This document shows positions 18,318 through 27,969 of a stretch of 64,000 bases of DNA, in pieces. Both the position numbers and the translations under genes were made by a program. Positions within the stretch are counted from its first letter, which is position 1. Each line of letters starts with the position of its first letter. This DNA comes from Methylophilaceae bacterium (lineage in GTDB: Bacteria > Pseudomonadota > Gammaproteobacteria > Burkholderiales > Methylophilaceae): contig CP073759.1 of the NCBI GenBank assembly GCA_018398995.1, forward strand, positions 1,318,311 to 1,382,310. Direction: 5' to 3'. The notes below the pieces were generated by a model, which saw only the letters and a program-made list of their open reading frames with translations, did not search any database and had not been told where the DNA came from.

Positions 18318-21218
18318 ATGGATGATATTAAATATACGACAGTTAAACCGAATATCTTAAAATACGATCCTGAAAAAGATTATGGTACGCCAAAAAAAGA
18401 CAGTGAAACTTTAGTCACGCTCACTATTGATGGCGTTGATGTGACTGTGCCAGAAGGCACTTCTATTATGCATGCAGCGCAATTGAGTGGAGTTACCGTG
18501 CCCAAGCTTTGTGCGACTGACTCTCTAGAGCCGTTTGGATCATGTCGGTTGTGTTTGGTTGAAATAGAAGGTCGTCGTGGTATGCCAGCTTCTTGCACCA
18601 CACCCGTTGCAGAAGGTATTAAAGTCAAAACGCAAACCAAAGCATTAGCGGATACCCGTCGTGGTGTAATGGAGTTGTATATTTCAGATCATCCGTTAGA
18701 TTGTTTAACTTGTGCTGCTAATGGGGATTGCGAGTTGCAAGACATGGCAGGAGCGGTTGGTTTGCGCGAAGTGCGGTATGGCTATGAAGGCGAGAATCAT
18801 CTAAAAGCTGAAAAAGATGAAAGCAATCCATACTTTACTTTTGATCCGTCTAAATGCATTGTTTGCTCGCGCTGTGTTCGTGCGTGTGAAGAGACGCAAG
18901 GCACATTTGCATTAACCATACAAGGTCGTGGTTTTGAAAGTAAAGTGTCTGCAGGTAATAAAGACTTTATGGATTCAGAATGTGTTTCTTGTGGTGCATG
19001 TGTACAAGCTTGTCCAACGGCAACTTTGATGGAAAAAACGGTAATTGAAGCAGGTACTCCAGAGCATAAAGTCACTACAACTTGCGCCTATTGCGGCGTT
19101 GGCTGTAGTTTTGATGCGGAAATGAAGGGTGATGAAGTTGTGCGTATGACACCCAATAAAGAAGGCGGTGCAAACCATGGACACTCCTGTGTTAAAGGCC
19201 GTTTTGCTTGGGGATATGCTACTCATCAAGATCGTATTACTACGCCAATGATACGTAAAAGTATTCATGATGAATGGCAGCAGGTAGGTTGGGATGAGGC
19301 GATTGAATATGCGGCAAGCGAGATTCAACGCATTCAAGCGAAATATGGTAGAGATTCGGTAGGCGGCATTACTTCATCAAGATGTACCAATGAAGAAGTC
19401 TATGTCACACAAAAACTCGTTCGTGCTGTTTTTGGCAACAACAATGTTGATACTTGTGCGCGTGTTTGTCATAGCCCTACTGGATATGGTTTAAAACAAA
19501 CTTTAGGCGAGTCAGCAGGTACGCAGACATTTGACTCTGTTATGCAGTCAGATGTGATTTTTGTGATTGGCTCTAATCCGACAGATGCACACCCAGTATT
19601 TGGTTCTCAAATGAAACGTCGTTTACGTGAAGGTGCAAAGCTAATTGTAGCTGATCCACGAGCAATTGATTTGGTTGAAAGTTCACCGCATATCCGTGCC
19701 AATTATCATTTGAATTTACGCCCAGGTACCAATGTGGCATTGCTATCCGCTATGTCACATGTTGTTGTGACAGAAGGTCTAGTAAAAGAAGATTTTGTTA
19801 AATCACGCTGTGAGTGGGATTCATTTGTGTTATGGCGTGATTTTGTGGCAAAGCCAGAAAATTCTCCTGAAGCACTAGAAAAAGACATAGGCGTATCGCC
19901 AGAGAAAGTGCGAGAAGCAGCTCGCCTATTTGCCACAGGTGGAAATGCGGCTATCTATTATGGTTTAGGCGTAACTGAGCATAGTCAGGGATCGACTGCA
20001 GTGATGGCTATTGCAAACTTAGCAATGGCAACGGGTAATGTTGGTCGTGAAGGCGTTGGCGTTAATCCTATGCGTGGTCAAAACAATGTGCAAGGCTCTT
20101 GTGATATGGGTTCTATGCCGCATGAGTTCCCTGGTTATCGTCATGTTAATGACAATCAAGCGCGTGCAGAGTTTGAAAGTGCTTGGGGAGTCAAGTTAAG
20201 TGTTGATCCAGGCTTGCGTATACCAAATATGCTCGATTTAGCAGCAGAGGGAAGCTTTAAGGCGCTATATTGCGTGGGTGAAGATATTGCACAGTCAGAT
20301 CCAGATACTACGCATGTGACTCATGCATTGGAAAGTATGGAATGCGTCATTGTGCAAGATTTGTTTTTAAATGAAACGGCAATGTTCGCGCATGTGTTTT
20401 TCCCTGGTGCTTCATTTTTAGAGAAGAATGGCACCTTTACCAATGCAGAGCGCCGTATATCCCCAGTACGTAAAGTCATGGCAACTAAGAACGGTATGGA
20501 AGACTGGGAAATTACCGCTAAGCTATCAACAGCGCTTGGCTATCCAATGCAATACAGTCATGCGAGCGATATCATGGATGAAATTGCCGAATTAACACCA
20601 ACTTTTAAAGGTGTTAGTTTCAAAAAATTAGATGAATTAGGTAGCATACAATGGCCTTGTAATGATGAGGCGCCTAGCGGTACTCCCACTATGCATGTTG
20701 ATACATTTGTGCGTGGCAAAGGTAAGTTCTTCATTACTCAATATGTCCCAACGACCGAAAAAGTGAATGGTAAATATCCGTTAATTTTAACCACAGGGCG
20801 TATTTTGAGTCAGTATAACGTGGGTGCACAATCAAGGCGTACGCAAAATGTTGCATGGCACCATGAAGATATTATTGAAATACATCCGCATGATGCACAA
20901 GAACGAGCGATACAAGATGGTGACTGGGTTGGTGTGACTAGTCGATCAGGTGAGACGGTATTACGCGTTAAAATCACGGAGCGCGTACAGCCTGGCGTGG
21001 TGTATACCACCTTTCATCATCCTGAGTCTGGTGCGAATGTCATTACTACTGATAACTCAGACTGGGCGACTAATTGCCCTGAATATAAAGTCACTGCAGT
21101 CCAGGTGAAAAAAGTAAATCAAGTATCAGATTGGCAAAAAGAATATAAAACCTTCAGTGAAACCCAAATTGAATTAACAGGTATATTACCCAGTAAGCCT
21201 GCTGTCATTGAGCACTAA
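18318..21218 (+). CDS. fdsA: NAD-dependent formate dehydrogenase alpha subunit FdsA (Mo-bis-MGD)
   Basis: Catalytic subunit that oxidises formate to CO2. In 966 residues: a NuoG-like N terminus with a [2Fe-2S] cluster (Cys65, Cys76, Cys79, Cys93), a His-type cluster motif HPLDCLTCAANGDC (125-138), two [4Fe-4S] ferredoxin motifs (CIVCSRCVRAC from 180 and CVSCGACVQAC from 222), the prismatic CAYCGVGC cluster (256-263) and the Mo-bis-MGD domain. The molybdenum ligand is Cys384 in RVCHSPTG, with His385; no selenocysteine is used. The C-terminal MGD-binding domain is complete. AAAGGA precedes ATG 18318. Confidence 0.96.
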   Translation: MDDIKYTTVKPNILKYDPEKDYGTPKKDSETLVTLTIDGVDVTVPEGTSIMHAAQLSGVTVPKLCATDSLEPFGSCRLCLVEIEGRRGMPASCTTPVAEGIKVKTQTKALADTRRGVMELYISDHPLDCLTCAANGDCELQDMAGAVGLREVRYGYEGENHLKAEKDESNPYFTFDPSKCIVCSRCVRACEETQGTFALTIQGRGFESKVSAGNKDFMDSECVSCGACVQACPTATLMEKTVIEAGTPEHKVTTTCAYCGVGCSFDAEMKGDEVVRMTPNKEGGANHGHSCVKGRFAWGYATHQDRITTPMIRKSIHDEWQQVGWDEAIEYAASEIQRIQAKYGRDSVGGITSSRCTNEEVYVTQKLVRAVFGNNNVDTCARVCHSPTGYGLKQTLGESAGTQTFDSVMQSDVIFVIGSNPTDAHPVFGSQMKRRLREGAKLIVADPRAIDLVESSPHIRANYHLNLRPGTNVALLSAMSHVVVTEGLVKEDFVKSRCEWDSFVLWRDFVAKPENSPEALEKDIGVSPEKVREAARLFATGGNAAIYYGLGVTEHSQGSTAVMAIANLAMATGNVGREGVGVNPMRGQNNVQGSCDMGSMPHEFPGYRHVNDNQARAEFESAWGVKLSVDPGLRIPNMLDLAAEGSFKALYCVGEDIAQSDPDTTHVTHALESMECVIVQDLFLNETAMFAHVFFPGASFLEKNGTFTNAERRISPVRKVMATKNGMEDWEITAKLSTALGYPMQYSHASDIMDEIAELTPTFKGVSFKKLDELGSIQWPCNDEAPSGTPTMHVDTFVRGKGKFFITQYVPTTEKVNGKYPLILTTGRILSQYNVGAQSRRTQNVAWHHEDIIEIHPHDAQERAIQDGDWVGVTSRSGETVLRVKITERVQPGVVYTTFHHPESGANVITTDNSDWATNCPEYKVTAVQVKKVNQVSDWQKEYKTFSETQIELTGILPSKPAVIEH

Positions 21219-21221
21219 TCA

Positions 21222-22043
21222 ATGATGGCAAGGTTCGCAGCAGATATTGGCGCACCAACACGACCGTATGCGATACAACGCTGGAAAGCGGGTGAGCTGA
21301 CGCACACAAACGATCAGTTAGCAGAAGAGGTGCCGATTGCACTGATTTATAACGGAGTGTCACATGCTGTTATGTTGGCGACACCACAAAATCTAGAGGA
21401 GTTTGCTTTAGGTTTTTCTTTAACAGAAGGTATTTTGCAAGATAAAAAAGACCTTTATAGTGTTGAAGTTGAGTTGAAGGATAATGGCATTGAATTACAT
21501 TTACATATTGCCACTGAACGATTCGTTTTGCTTAAATCACGTAGGCGCAATATGGCAGGGAGAACGGGTTGTGGGCTGTGTGGTGCAGAAAGTTTAAACC
21601 AAGTTTTTCACTTGCCAGCATCTCATCATGACTCAGTGCAGACAATGTTAAGTATGCGCAGTGTGTTTAAAGCGCACGATACGATTCAGCAAAAACAAAC
21701 GCTGCAGCAGCTAACGGGCGCTACCCATGCTTGCGCATGGGCAGATACTGAGGGCAATATTCAATTTATCAGAGAAGATGTCGGCAGACACAACGCTTTA
21801 GATAAACTCATAGGCGTTTTGCACCAACATCATCAGCAAGGTGGATTTATTTTAACGTCCAGCCGCGCCAGTTATGAAATGGTACAAAAAATAGCCATGG
21901 TTGGTTTTGATGTATTGGCTGCTATATCCGCACCCACTGGTTTGGCAGTTCGGATAGCAGAAGAGTATGGCATTACATTATTGGGTTTTGTACGAGAACA
22001 GCAATACGTGGCATATAGTCATGCCCATAGAATAATAGAATAG
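21222..22043 (+). CDS. fdsC: FdsC/FdhD-type sulfurtransferase for formate dehydrogenase
   Basis: Accessory protein that binds the bis-MGD cofactor and supplies sulfur to mature FdsA. The 273-residue protein carries the family CxxC in GRTGCGLCGAES (about residue 115), preceded by EFALGFSLTEGIL, and shows REDVGRHNALDKLIG and LTSSRASYEMVQK later. Only 3 bases separate it from the fdsA stop. Two adjacent ATGs at 21222 and 21225 make the exact start uncertain by one residue. Confidence 0.94.
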   Translation: MMARFAADIGAPTRPYAIQRWKAGELTHTNDQLAEEVPIALIYNGVSHAVMLATPQNLEEFALGFSLTEGILQDKKDLYSVEVELKDNGIELHLHIATERFVLLKSRRRNMAGRTGCGLCGAESLNQVFHLPASHHDSVQTMLSMRSVFKAHDTIQQKQTLQQLTGATHACAWADTEGNIQFIREDVGRHNALDKLIGVLHQHHQQGGFILTSSRASYEMVQKIAMVGFDVLAAISAPTGLAVRIAEEYGITLLGFVREQQYVAYSHAHRIIE

Positions 22044-22050
22044 GTACTGT

Positions 22051-22266
22051 ATGGAAACGGAAAAATTAATCGCAATGGCCAATCAAATTGGCGACTTTTT
22101 CGAGGCTTACCCAAGTGAAGCAGAAGCTATGGCAGGAATAGCCAATCACTTACATAGTTTTTGGAACTCTGTCATGATCCAATCCATTGTTAAGCACGTT
22201 CAACAGCATCAAGGAAAAGGGTTGCATCCAAGAGTAATTGACGCTATCAAATTGCATTTAGCTTAA
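22051..22266 (+). CDS. fdsD: Formate dehydrogenase delta subunit FdsD
   Basis: Small 71-residue protein, last of the fdsGBACD set. It matches the FdsD family in size and in the pattern IAMANQIGDFFEAYP, followed by an HLHSFWNSVM segment. The family is needed for activity or assembly of the NAD-dependent complex. It sits 7 bases after fdsC and 8 before the permease gene, consistent with one transcript. Confidence 0.92.
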   Translation: METEKLIAMANQIGDFFEAYPSEAEAMAGIANHLHSFWNSVMIQSIVKHVQQHQGKGLHPRVIDAIKLHLA

Positions 22267-22274
22267 ATCTTTTA

Positions 22275-23021
22275 ATGGATATTGTTTCCGGTAACTCACT
22301 GATTGTTCTTTTAATTTTTTTTGCTGCTTTATTGTATGCATCAGTTGGACATGGCGGAGCATCTGGTTATTTGGCAGTGATGGCATTGCTTACTGTTGCA
22401 CCAGAAACCATGCGACCCGCGGCATTAATCTTAAATGTGTTGGTGAGTAGTATAGCGCTTTACAAATTTTATCGTGTTAAAGCATTTTCATGGCAGTTGC
22501 TATTGCCTATTACTGTAGGCTCGGTGCCTTTTGCCTTTGTAGGCGGTCTGATTTCATTACCATCTCACCTCTATAAGCCGATTGTTGGGCTGGTATTAAT
22601 ATTGGCTGCATGGCAGATATTTGTAAGAGCCAAGCGCGATTCAACACAGATACATCAAAGACCCTCTAAAATTGCTTTGGTTGGCATGGGAGCTGGCTTG
22701 GGGTTGTTATCTGGCTTAACTGGTGTTGGTGGAGGCATTTTCTTAAGTCCAATCTTAATTTTGATGAACTGGGCTGAAACTAAAATGATTTCTGGTATAG
22801 CAGCTGCATTTATTTTAGTTAATTCTTTATCAGGTCTCGCAGGCGTGATTACAAAGGGGTTTACACTACCAGAAGGATTGCTATTCTGGGCTTTGGCAGC
22901 GGTAATCGGAGGCGCAATTGGTGCTGAATATGGCAGTCGTCGTTTAGCAAATCCAATAATCCGGCGGCTACTTGCTTTGGTGCTCCTCGTTGCGGGTAGC
23001 AAAATGATCTTAACTGCTTAA
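22275..23021 (+). CDS. TSUP (TauE/SafE) family permease
   Basis: A 248-residue inner-membrane protein with about eight hydrophobic segments. Both family half-repeats are visible: YASVGHGGASGYLAVMAL near the N terminus and GLLSGLTGVGGGIFLSPIL in the middle. TSUP proteins export or import small anions such as sulfite, sulfoacetate or carboxylates. Being 8 bases after fdsD hints at a link with formate metabolism, but the substrate cannot be read from the sequence. It converges with the next gene, overlapping it by 4 bases. Confidence 0.85.
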   Translation: MDIVSGNSLIVLLIFFAALLYASVGHGGASGYLAVMALLTVAPETMRPAALILNVLVSSIALYKFYRVKAFSWQLLLPITVGSVPFAFVGGLISLPSHLYKPIVGLVLILAAWQIFVRAKRDSTQIHQRPSKIALVGMGAGLGLLSGLTGVGGGIFLSPILILMNWAETKMISGIAAAFILVNSLSGLAGVITKGFTLPEGLLFWALAAVIGGAIGAEYGSRRLANPIIRRLLALVLLVAGSKMILTA

Positions 23022-24634
23022 TGTATTTGTTGGAATAATCTGAAGCTTTCTTTACCTTCACTCGCACGCTTGCCATGCCAAATCTGTACCCACTTATCGC
23101 CAAGACTCACTACTTTTGGATATTTTTCATCTTGAATAAGATATAAATCACAGTTTTTGCTTGCTTCTGTAAAAGATGAATAGGGTTTAATGTTGGCATA
23201 GTAATGGAGTAGTTCGCGTTGAGAATCACCTAGGTTTTCAGTTGACAGACAGGAGTATTGTGGCGGTAAGCTATTTTTTAAGCTACCAAAAACATCGCGA
23301 TAGCTTCGAGCAGAATCAATCATGGGTAGCCATAATGACATCAATAAGGTCCAAACAAATGTCATGCCAATTGCCCAGTTGGTTGCTGCGGCACGGTTAG
23401 AGTGTTGCGAGCGTAATGTTGCAAACAGCCAAATGATAGTCATTGCTGAAGCGACTGAGAAAGCAAGCATATTAAAGTTGAGTTGTGGTAATCCAGATAA
23501 AAAGATAAGGCGCTCTTTTAGTTTAGCAGGATTTCCTGACATCATCGCGCCCCAACCAAGCCAGATTAAAAAACCCATGAATCCAAATAGAATTAAACCA
23601 AACCAATTTAATGCCCCAGCTGCCCCGCGTTTTAATGTTTCTATGCTACCTGCTGCTAATGCAGTTAAGGGGATAAGAAAAGGCATGGCATAAAGATCCC
23701 TACTTTCGCCGAGGAAGCCAGTAGTCAAAAAAGCGCTAATAAAAAAAATAATACATAGTTGAAATTTGGCCTGATGCAATAATCGCGTGCGATATCGCCA
23801 TAATCCCCATGCCGCTAAAGGCAGGGATGGCCAGGCATACCAAAGTAATATATTGAGAAAGTAGAGGTGTGAGGATGCATTAAAGCTCACTAAAGATGAC
23901 AGCCACCAATGATTAAACGATGATTGTGCAACATGCCAGAATAATAATAACCAAGCCCCTATTATGGGCGTAGCAACTAAAATAGCAATGCTGACTACTT
24001 TAGCAAAACTATTTGTACGCCAATGATTAAAGAAAAGAGGTAATAATATACAGGTTAGTAAGACCATGGTAACTGAAAGTAGCCCCGTAGATAAAAAGCC
24101 AACACACATGCCTAGCCCTAATAATAGACTTGCTCGATATGGGCGTCTTCTTGATAAGGCAAGTGCATAAAAGCAAGCTGCAACACCAGTTAAAGCGGCA
24201 ACTTCTGGTGTTATAGTGTGTGCGCTGATAATTAAACCAATTGAGCTAATGAAAATAAATGTGGTTTGACGTCCAAATCCCTTTCCCCATAATTCTCTAC
24301 CTGTCATGCCAATCACTACCAAGGTAAGTAGCATCCATATTCCAGTAGCTAATCGCGCACCATCATGCAGCGGTAGTACATTACTTAATATGTTGGCTGA
24401 TAGCGCTGCGCTTAAGTAATACAGTGGTGGATTGGATAATTGACTGCTGCTGGCAGATGTTGGTGCAAGTAACATGCCATTATCTAATAGGTTTTTAATA
24501 GTACTAATGGCATTAGATTCTAGTGGCTTCCATGGCTCATGACCAATAAGTCCCATCAGTAACCAAACCGCACACAGCAAAATGAGTAAACGAATTTTGG
24601 CACGCTCTCCTACCCTTGTGGGTGGAGTGGACAT
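23018..24634 (-). CDS. GT39/ArnT-like membrane glycosyltransferase
   Basis: A polytopic membrane protein (about 538 residues from the chosen start) with 10 or more hydrophobic segments. The first periplasmic loop keeps the acidic pattern GHEPWKPLES and the following PPLYYLSAAL typical of ArnT/PMT-like enzymes, which move a sugar from a polyprenyl-phosphate carrier to lipid A or protein. The acceptor here is unknown; no arn genes are nearby. I prefer ATG 24634, which has AAGG five bases upstream; ATG 24670 and TTG 24685 are in-frame alternatives adding 12 or 17 residues. Confidence 0.8.
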   Translation of the reverse strand: MSTPPTRVGERAKIRLLILLCAVWLLMGLIGHEPWKPLESNAISTIKNLLDNGMLLAPTSASSSQLSNPPLYYLSAALSANILSNVLPLHDGARLATGIWMLLTLVVIGMTGRELWGKGFGRQTTFIFISSIGLIISAHTITPEVAALTGVAACFYALALSRRRPYRASLLLGLGMCVGFLSTGLLSVTMVLLTCILLPLFFNHWRTNSFAKVVSIAILVATPIIGAWLLLFWHVAQSSFNHWWLSSLVSFNASSHLYFLNILLWYAWPSLPLAAWGLWRYRTRLLHQAKFQLCIIFFISAFLTTGFLGESRDLYAMPFLIPLTALAAGSIETLKRGAAGALNWFGLILFGFMGFLIWLGWGAMMSGNPAKLKERLIFLSGLPQLNFNMLAFSVASAMTIIWLFATLRSQHSNRAAATNWAIGMTFVWTLLMSLWLPMIDSARSYRDVFGSLKNSLPPQYSCLSTENLGDSQRELLHYYANIKPYSSFTEASKNCDLYLIQDEKYPKVVSLGDKWVQIWHGKRASEGKESFRLFQQIH

Positions 24635-24765
24635 ATTGCCTTGCCAGTCATGCTCAAGATTAAAACGCATAGGATTTAATTGCAAATTTCATTATTAATG
24701 GTTTTGTTCGTGTCAATTTCTCAAGTGATTTTAACATTCTCATAGCGCCAATGGCTGATATGCAT

Positions 24766-24793
24766 AAAAAAAGGCAGCGTAGCTGCCTTTTTT
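24766..24793 (-). terminator. Bidirectional intrinsic terminator downstream of rpmE2
   Basis: GGCAGC and GCTGCC form a GC stem extended by an A7 tract on one side and T6 on the other around a 3-base loop. It lies 20 bases beyond the rpmE2 stop and is symmetrical enough to work in both directions, insulating rpmE2 from the glycosyltransferase gene that follows it. Confidence 0.88.
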
Positions 24794-24812
24794 GTCAACA
24801 TGTCGATTTAAT

Positions 24813-25055
24813 CTACATGCCGTACTTTTTACGAAACTTATCAACACGACCAGCAGTATCTAAAATCACTTGTTTACCAGTGTAAAACGGGTGAGATTTT
24901 GATGATACTTCAATCTTAACTAAAGGATACTCTTTACCATCTTCCCACTTGATTGTATCTTTGGCAGCAATGGTTGAGCGTGTGATAAAACTAAAATCTG
25001 CACCAATATCTTGGAACACGACTTCTCTGTATTCTGGGTGGATACCATCTTTCAT
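24813..25055 (-). CDS. rpmE2: 50S ribosomal protein L31 type B
   Basis: An 80-residue ribosomal protein of the large subunit. [16 protein letters not shown] opens the protein, and [12 protein letters not shown] with the ending [10 protein letters not shown] is typical of L31. It has no CxxC zinc motif, so it is the zinc-free type B (YkgM/RpmE2-like) form. No zinc-type paralogue is in the window. It has its own candidate promoter and terminator. Confidence 0.95.
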   Translation of the reverse strand: MKDGIHPEYREVVFQDIGADFSFITRSTIAAKDTIKWEDGKEYPLVKIEVSSKSHPFYTGKQVILDTAGRVDKFRKKYGM

Positions 25056-25124
25056 AATAAACCTTATCTTTGTTGTTAGCCTGCCTATAGCCGCTAAGAT
25101 TAAATTCTTTTTCGAGAACTCAGC

Positions 25125-25153
25125 ATTGTATTGCTTTTTATCAAGCTAGGCAA
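25125..25153 (-). promoter_or_regulatory. Candidate rpmE2 promoter
   Basis: Read on the minus strand, TTGCCT (25148-25153), a 17-base spacer and TACAAT (25125-25130) form a good sigma70-type promoter 70 bases before the rpmE2 start. No Zur-like palindrome was seen around it. Confidence 0.5.
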
Positions 25154-25180
25154 GTATAAATGTTGAGTTTTGACCTGATG

Positions 25181-26440
25181 TTAGCTGCGTCTCATGCTAT
25201 CAAAAAAATCTGCATTATTTTTCGTTTGTTTGATTTTATCTAGCAAGAACTCCATCGCTTCTAAATCATCCATTGGATAAAGCAGTTTACGTAGAACCCA
25301 AATTTTCTGTAACACATCTTTTTCGATCAGCAATTCTTCACGACGTGTACTTGATTTATTGACATTAATCGCTGGGTAAATACGTTTTTCAGCCATACGG
25401 CGATCCAAGTGAATCTCCATATTGCCAGTACCTTTAAACTCTTCGTAAATCACATCATCCATACGCGAGCCAGTATCAACTAATGCTGTTGCGATAATGG
25501 TCAGTGAGCCGCCTTCTTCAATGTTACGTGCCGCACCAAAGAAACGTTTAGGTTTATGTAACGCATTAGCATCAACACCACCTGTTAATACTTTGCCTGA
25601 GGATGGAATGACCGTGTTATAAGCACGCGCTAAGCGGGTAATGGAGTCTAGCAAAATGACAACATCTTTTTTGTGCTCGACCAAACGTTTTGCTTTTTCT
25701 AACACCATTTCTGCCACTTGTAAGTGTCGTGCTGCAGGCTCATCAAAAGTAGAAGCAACCACTTCACCTTTTACCGACCGAGTCATCTCAGTTACTTCTT
25801 CTGGGCGCTCATCAATCAATAATACAATTAAAGTTACATCTGGGTGATTAGCAGTAATGGCGTGCGCAATATTTTGCATCATTACCGTTTTGCCGCTTTT
25901 GGGACTGGCGACCAACAAGGCGCGCTGTCCTTTACCGATTGGTGCAATCATATCAATGACGCGGCTGGTAATGTTTTCTTCTGCTTTAATATCGCGCTCT
26001 AATGTTAGCGGTTCGGTTGGAAAAAGCGGCGTTAAGTTTTCAAATAAAATTTTGTGTTTAGTGTTTTCTGGTTTTTCATCATTCACCATATCCACTTTAA
26101 CCAATGCGAAATAGCGTTCACCATCTTTTGGCGTGCGAATCTCACCTTGCACGCTATCACCCGTATGTAGATTAAAGCGTCTAATTTGTGAAGGCGAAAC
26201 GTAAATATCTCCAGGGCCTGCTAGATAGGAGGTATCTGGTGAGCGCAAAAAACCAAATCCATCTTGTAGTACTTCTAATGTGCCATCGCCAAATATATTG
26301 TCACCATTTTTAGCTTTATTTTTGAGAATAGCAAAAATAACATCTTGCTTTCGCATACGGCTGGCGTTGTCGACGCCTTCGGCAATTGCCATGTCTACTA
26401 GTTCGGTAACGGGTAAATGTTTAAGGTCAGATAGGTGCAT
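25181..26440 (-). CDS. rho: Transcription termination factor Rho
   Basis: Hexameric RNA helicase that terminates transcription. ATG 26440 gives 419 residues beginning [11 protein letters not shown], the normal Rho start; the TTG one codon earlier is ignored. The N-terminal cold-shock-like RNA-binding domain contains GFGFLRSP, the P-loop reads SPKSGKT near residue 178, and [26 protein letters not shown] and the Q/R-loop segments follow. It is 85 bases downstream of trxA, the common trxA-rho order in proteobacteria. Confidence 0.97.
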   Translation of the reverse strand: MHLSDLKHLPVTELVDMAIAEGVDNASRMRKQDVIFAILKNKAKNGDNIFGDGTLEVLQDGFGFLRSPDTSYLAGPGDIYVSPSQIRRFNLHTGDSVQGEIRTPKDGERYFALVKVDMVNDEKPENTKHKILFENLTPLFPTEPLTLERDIKAEENITSRVIDMIAPIGKGQRALLVASPKSGKTVMMQNIAHAITANHPDVTLIVLLIDERPEEVTEMTRSVKGEVVASTFDEPAARHLQVAEMVLEKAKRLVEHKKDVVILLDSITRLARAYNTVIPSSGKVLTGGVDANALHKPKRFFGAARNIEEGGSLTIIATALVDTGSRMDDVIYEEFKGTGNMEIHLDRRMAEKRIYPAINVNKSSTRREELLIEKDVLQKIWVLRKLLYPMDDLEAMEFLLDKIKQTKNNADFFDSMRRS

Positions 26441-26525
26441 CAAGAAACTCGCTGGAAGGATTTTTAATAAAACAGGAAGTTAAAGGAATCTAGCTTCTAA
26501 GTTTTGCAAGAAGCTAGGTGTATAT

Positions 26526-26852
26526 TTAAATGTTGCTGTCAATAAATGCCATTAATTGAGATTTTGACAAGGCGCCTACTTTAGTGGCTTCTACGTTACC
26601 ATTTTTAAACAACATTAATGTTGGAATGCCTCGAATGCCATATTTGGGTGGGGTTTGTGGATTGTCATCGATATTTAATTTTGCGATGACTAATCGCTCG
26701 CCATACTCTTCTGAGATGTCTTCCAAAATGGGGGCAATCATTTTACATGGACCGCACCATTCTGCCCAGTAGTCGACTAAAACGGGTAGTTGTGATTGCA
26801 GTACTTGTTGTTCAAAACTAGTATCGCTAAGATGAATGATTTTTTCGCTCAT
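26526..26852 (-). CDS. trxA: Thioredoxin 1
   Basis: A 108-residue cytoplasmic disulfide reductase with active site WCGPC (Cys33, Cys36), the buried Asp in LVDYWAEW and the cis-Pro loop [10 protein letters not shown]. It is complete with no leader. Upstream, on its strand, a perfect inverted repeat overlaps the expected promoter. It precedes rho in the same orientation. Confidence 0.97.
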   Translation of the reverse strand: MSEKIIHLSDTSFEQQVLQSQLPVLVDYWAEWCGPCKMIAPILEDISEEYGERLVIAKLNIDDNPQTPPKYGIRGIPTLMLFKNGNVEATKVGALSKSQLMAFIDSNI

Positions 26853-26879
26853 GAGTACCTCAACGGTTGAATATTTAGG

Positions 26880-26894
26880 TTAAACCAGGTTTAA
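26880..26894. promoter_or_regulatory. Perfect inverted repeat in trxA promoter region
   Basis: TTAAACC and GGTTTAA flank a single central base. The element lies 28-42 bases upstream of the trxA ATG and just downstream (on the minus strand) of a TATAAT-like box around 26899-26904, the place where an operator would block initiation. The binding protein is unknown. Confidence 0.4.
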
Positions 26895-27123
26895 GCAAAT
26901 TATAATATCGAAGATGTCAGTATGACCTGGTATTTAATTTGGTAAATAATAATGTAAATGCTAACGCTTATATTCTAACAGAATTGCTATTATAACCTTA
27001 AGGAGAGTATAACAATACCATTGATAAAATATCAAGCGCTATTACAATTGATTTAAGCACCGCTCTTAATTGCCTTAAGTTAATATGAGTTTAGCGTGTT
27101 GTTTTTAAAAGGGGCGAGGCGAT

Positions 27124-27597
27124 TTGAGATTAATAAGAAAGCTGATTGTAGCTTGGCTGCTGTTTGCTGCGACAGTTGTTAATGCCGATCCTCCAAGTAA
27201 CTTTGTGTTGAATGACCTGTCGGGAACGCAGCACAGTCTTGCACAATATAAAGGTAAGTGGCTCATCGTCAATTATTGGGCAACATGGTGTCCGCCCTGC
27301 TTAGAGGAAATTCCAGAGTTGGTTGCTTTATATGATGAACGTAGTGCTGATGATGTAATGGTGATTGGTGTTGTGTTTGATTATGAAAATGTAGCAGAAG
27401 TGAAGCGTTACATTGATGATATGTTGATCGCTTACCCAGTTGTGTTAGGAGATAAAGCGATAGTCAAACAAATTGGTAGTGCAGCTGTATTACCAACGAC
27501 CTACATCTTTAATCCCCAAGGAGCAATGATCAGAGCCAAGCGAGGCATAGTTTCTAGACATTATCTAGAAACTATCATGCTAGACAGCATCATGTGA
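27124..27597 (+). CDS. TlpA/ResA-like periplasmic thioredoxin
   Basis: A 157-residue extracytoplasmic thiol-disulfide protein. A signal sequence (about 1-21, ending VVNADP) is followed by the redox motif WCPPC (Cys56, Cys59) in NYWATWCPPCLEEIPEL and a cis-Pro at LPTTYIF. Such proteins often keep apocytochrome cysteines reduced or service other periplasmic thiols; given the cytochromes c in this genome that is a reasonable but unproven role. The start is TTG 27124, backed by the strong ribosome site GGGGCGAGG eight bases upstream; no ATG is available in frame nearby. Confidence 0.86.
   Translation: MRLIRKLIVAWLLFAATVVNADPPSNFVLNDLSGTQHSLAQYKGKWLIVNYWATWCPPCLEEIPELVALYDERSADDVMVIGVVFDYENVAEVKRYIDDMLIAYPVVLGDKAIVKQIGSAAVLPTTYIFNPQGAMIRAKRGIVSRHYLETIMLDSIM
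27547..27575 (+). other. Twelve-base perfect hairpin in the 3' coding end of the tlpA-like gene
   Basis: ATAGTTTCTAGA (27547-27558) and TCTAGAAACTAT (27564-27575) are exact reverse complements around a 5-base loop. The hairpin ends 20 bases before the stop codon. No T tract follows, so it is not a standard terminator. Confidence 0.6.
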
Positions 27598-27614
27598 GTA
27601 AACTAGCAGCTCAA

Positions 27615-27938
27615 CTAAGCGTCAGATTCTGGTGTTAGTGTTTTAGGCGGGCTGATTGACTCACCTTCACTATTAAGAATGTTGAGCTGATTTTCCTCAG
27701 CGAACTGCATTAACTCTGCAAACCCATCTGGATTGGCGTTGCGCAATTCCAAATCGACCGCCAAGCAACGAATGCCGTCAATCATTTCAGGTTTTAGATA
27801 AGGTGAGTAGCGTAACTTGCGATCATCGCCAAATGTGGCGTAGCTGCTACAAATGCGGTCTACCCAATCGCTAGGGCGGAAAGGTTTGCCAGCACGGGTG
27901 AGACTTTGAATAATGATTTCTTCAGGATTGTTTGCCAT
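27615..27938 (-). CDS. DUF3579 family protein
   Basis: A 107-residue cytoplasmic protein of unknown function. The pattern GKPFRPSDWVDRICS followed by FGDDRKLRYSPYLKP matches the betaproteobacterial DUF3579 family as I remember it. There is no signal or membrane segment and no recognisable catalytic motif. It converges with the TlpA-like gene (17-base gap) and lies 31 bases downstream of the BON lipoprotein gene in the same direction. Confidence 0.75.
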   Translation of the reverse strand: MANNPEEIIIQSLTRAGKPFRPSDWVDRICSSYATFGDDRKLRYSPYLKPEMIDGIRCLAVDLELRNANPDGFAELMQFAEENQLNILNSEGESISPPKTLTPESDA

Positions 27939-27969
27939 AATTTACGTTAACGCCCTCATTTAAACGGAT

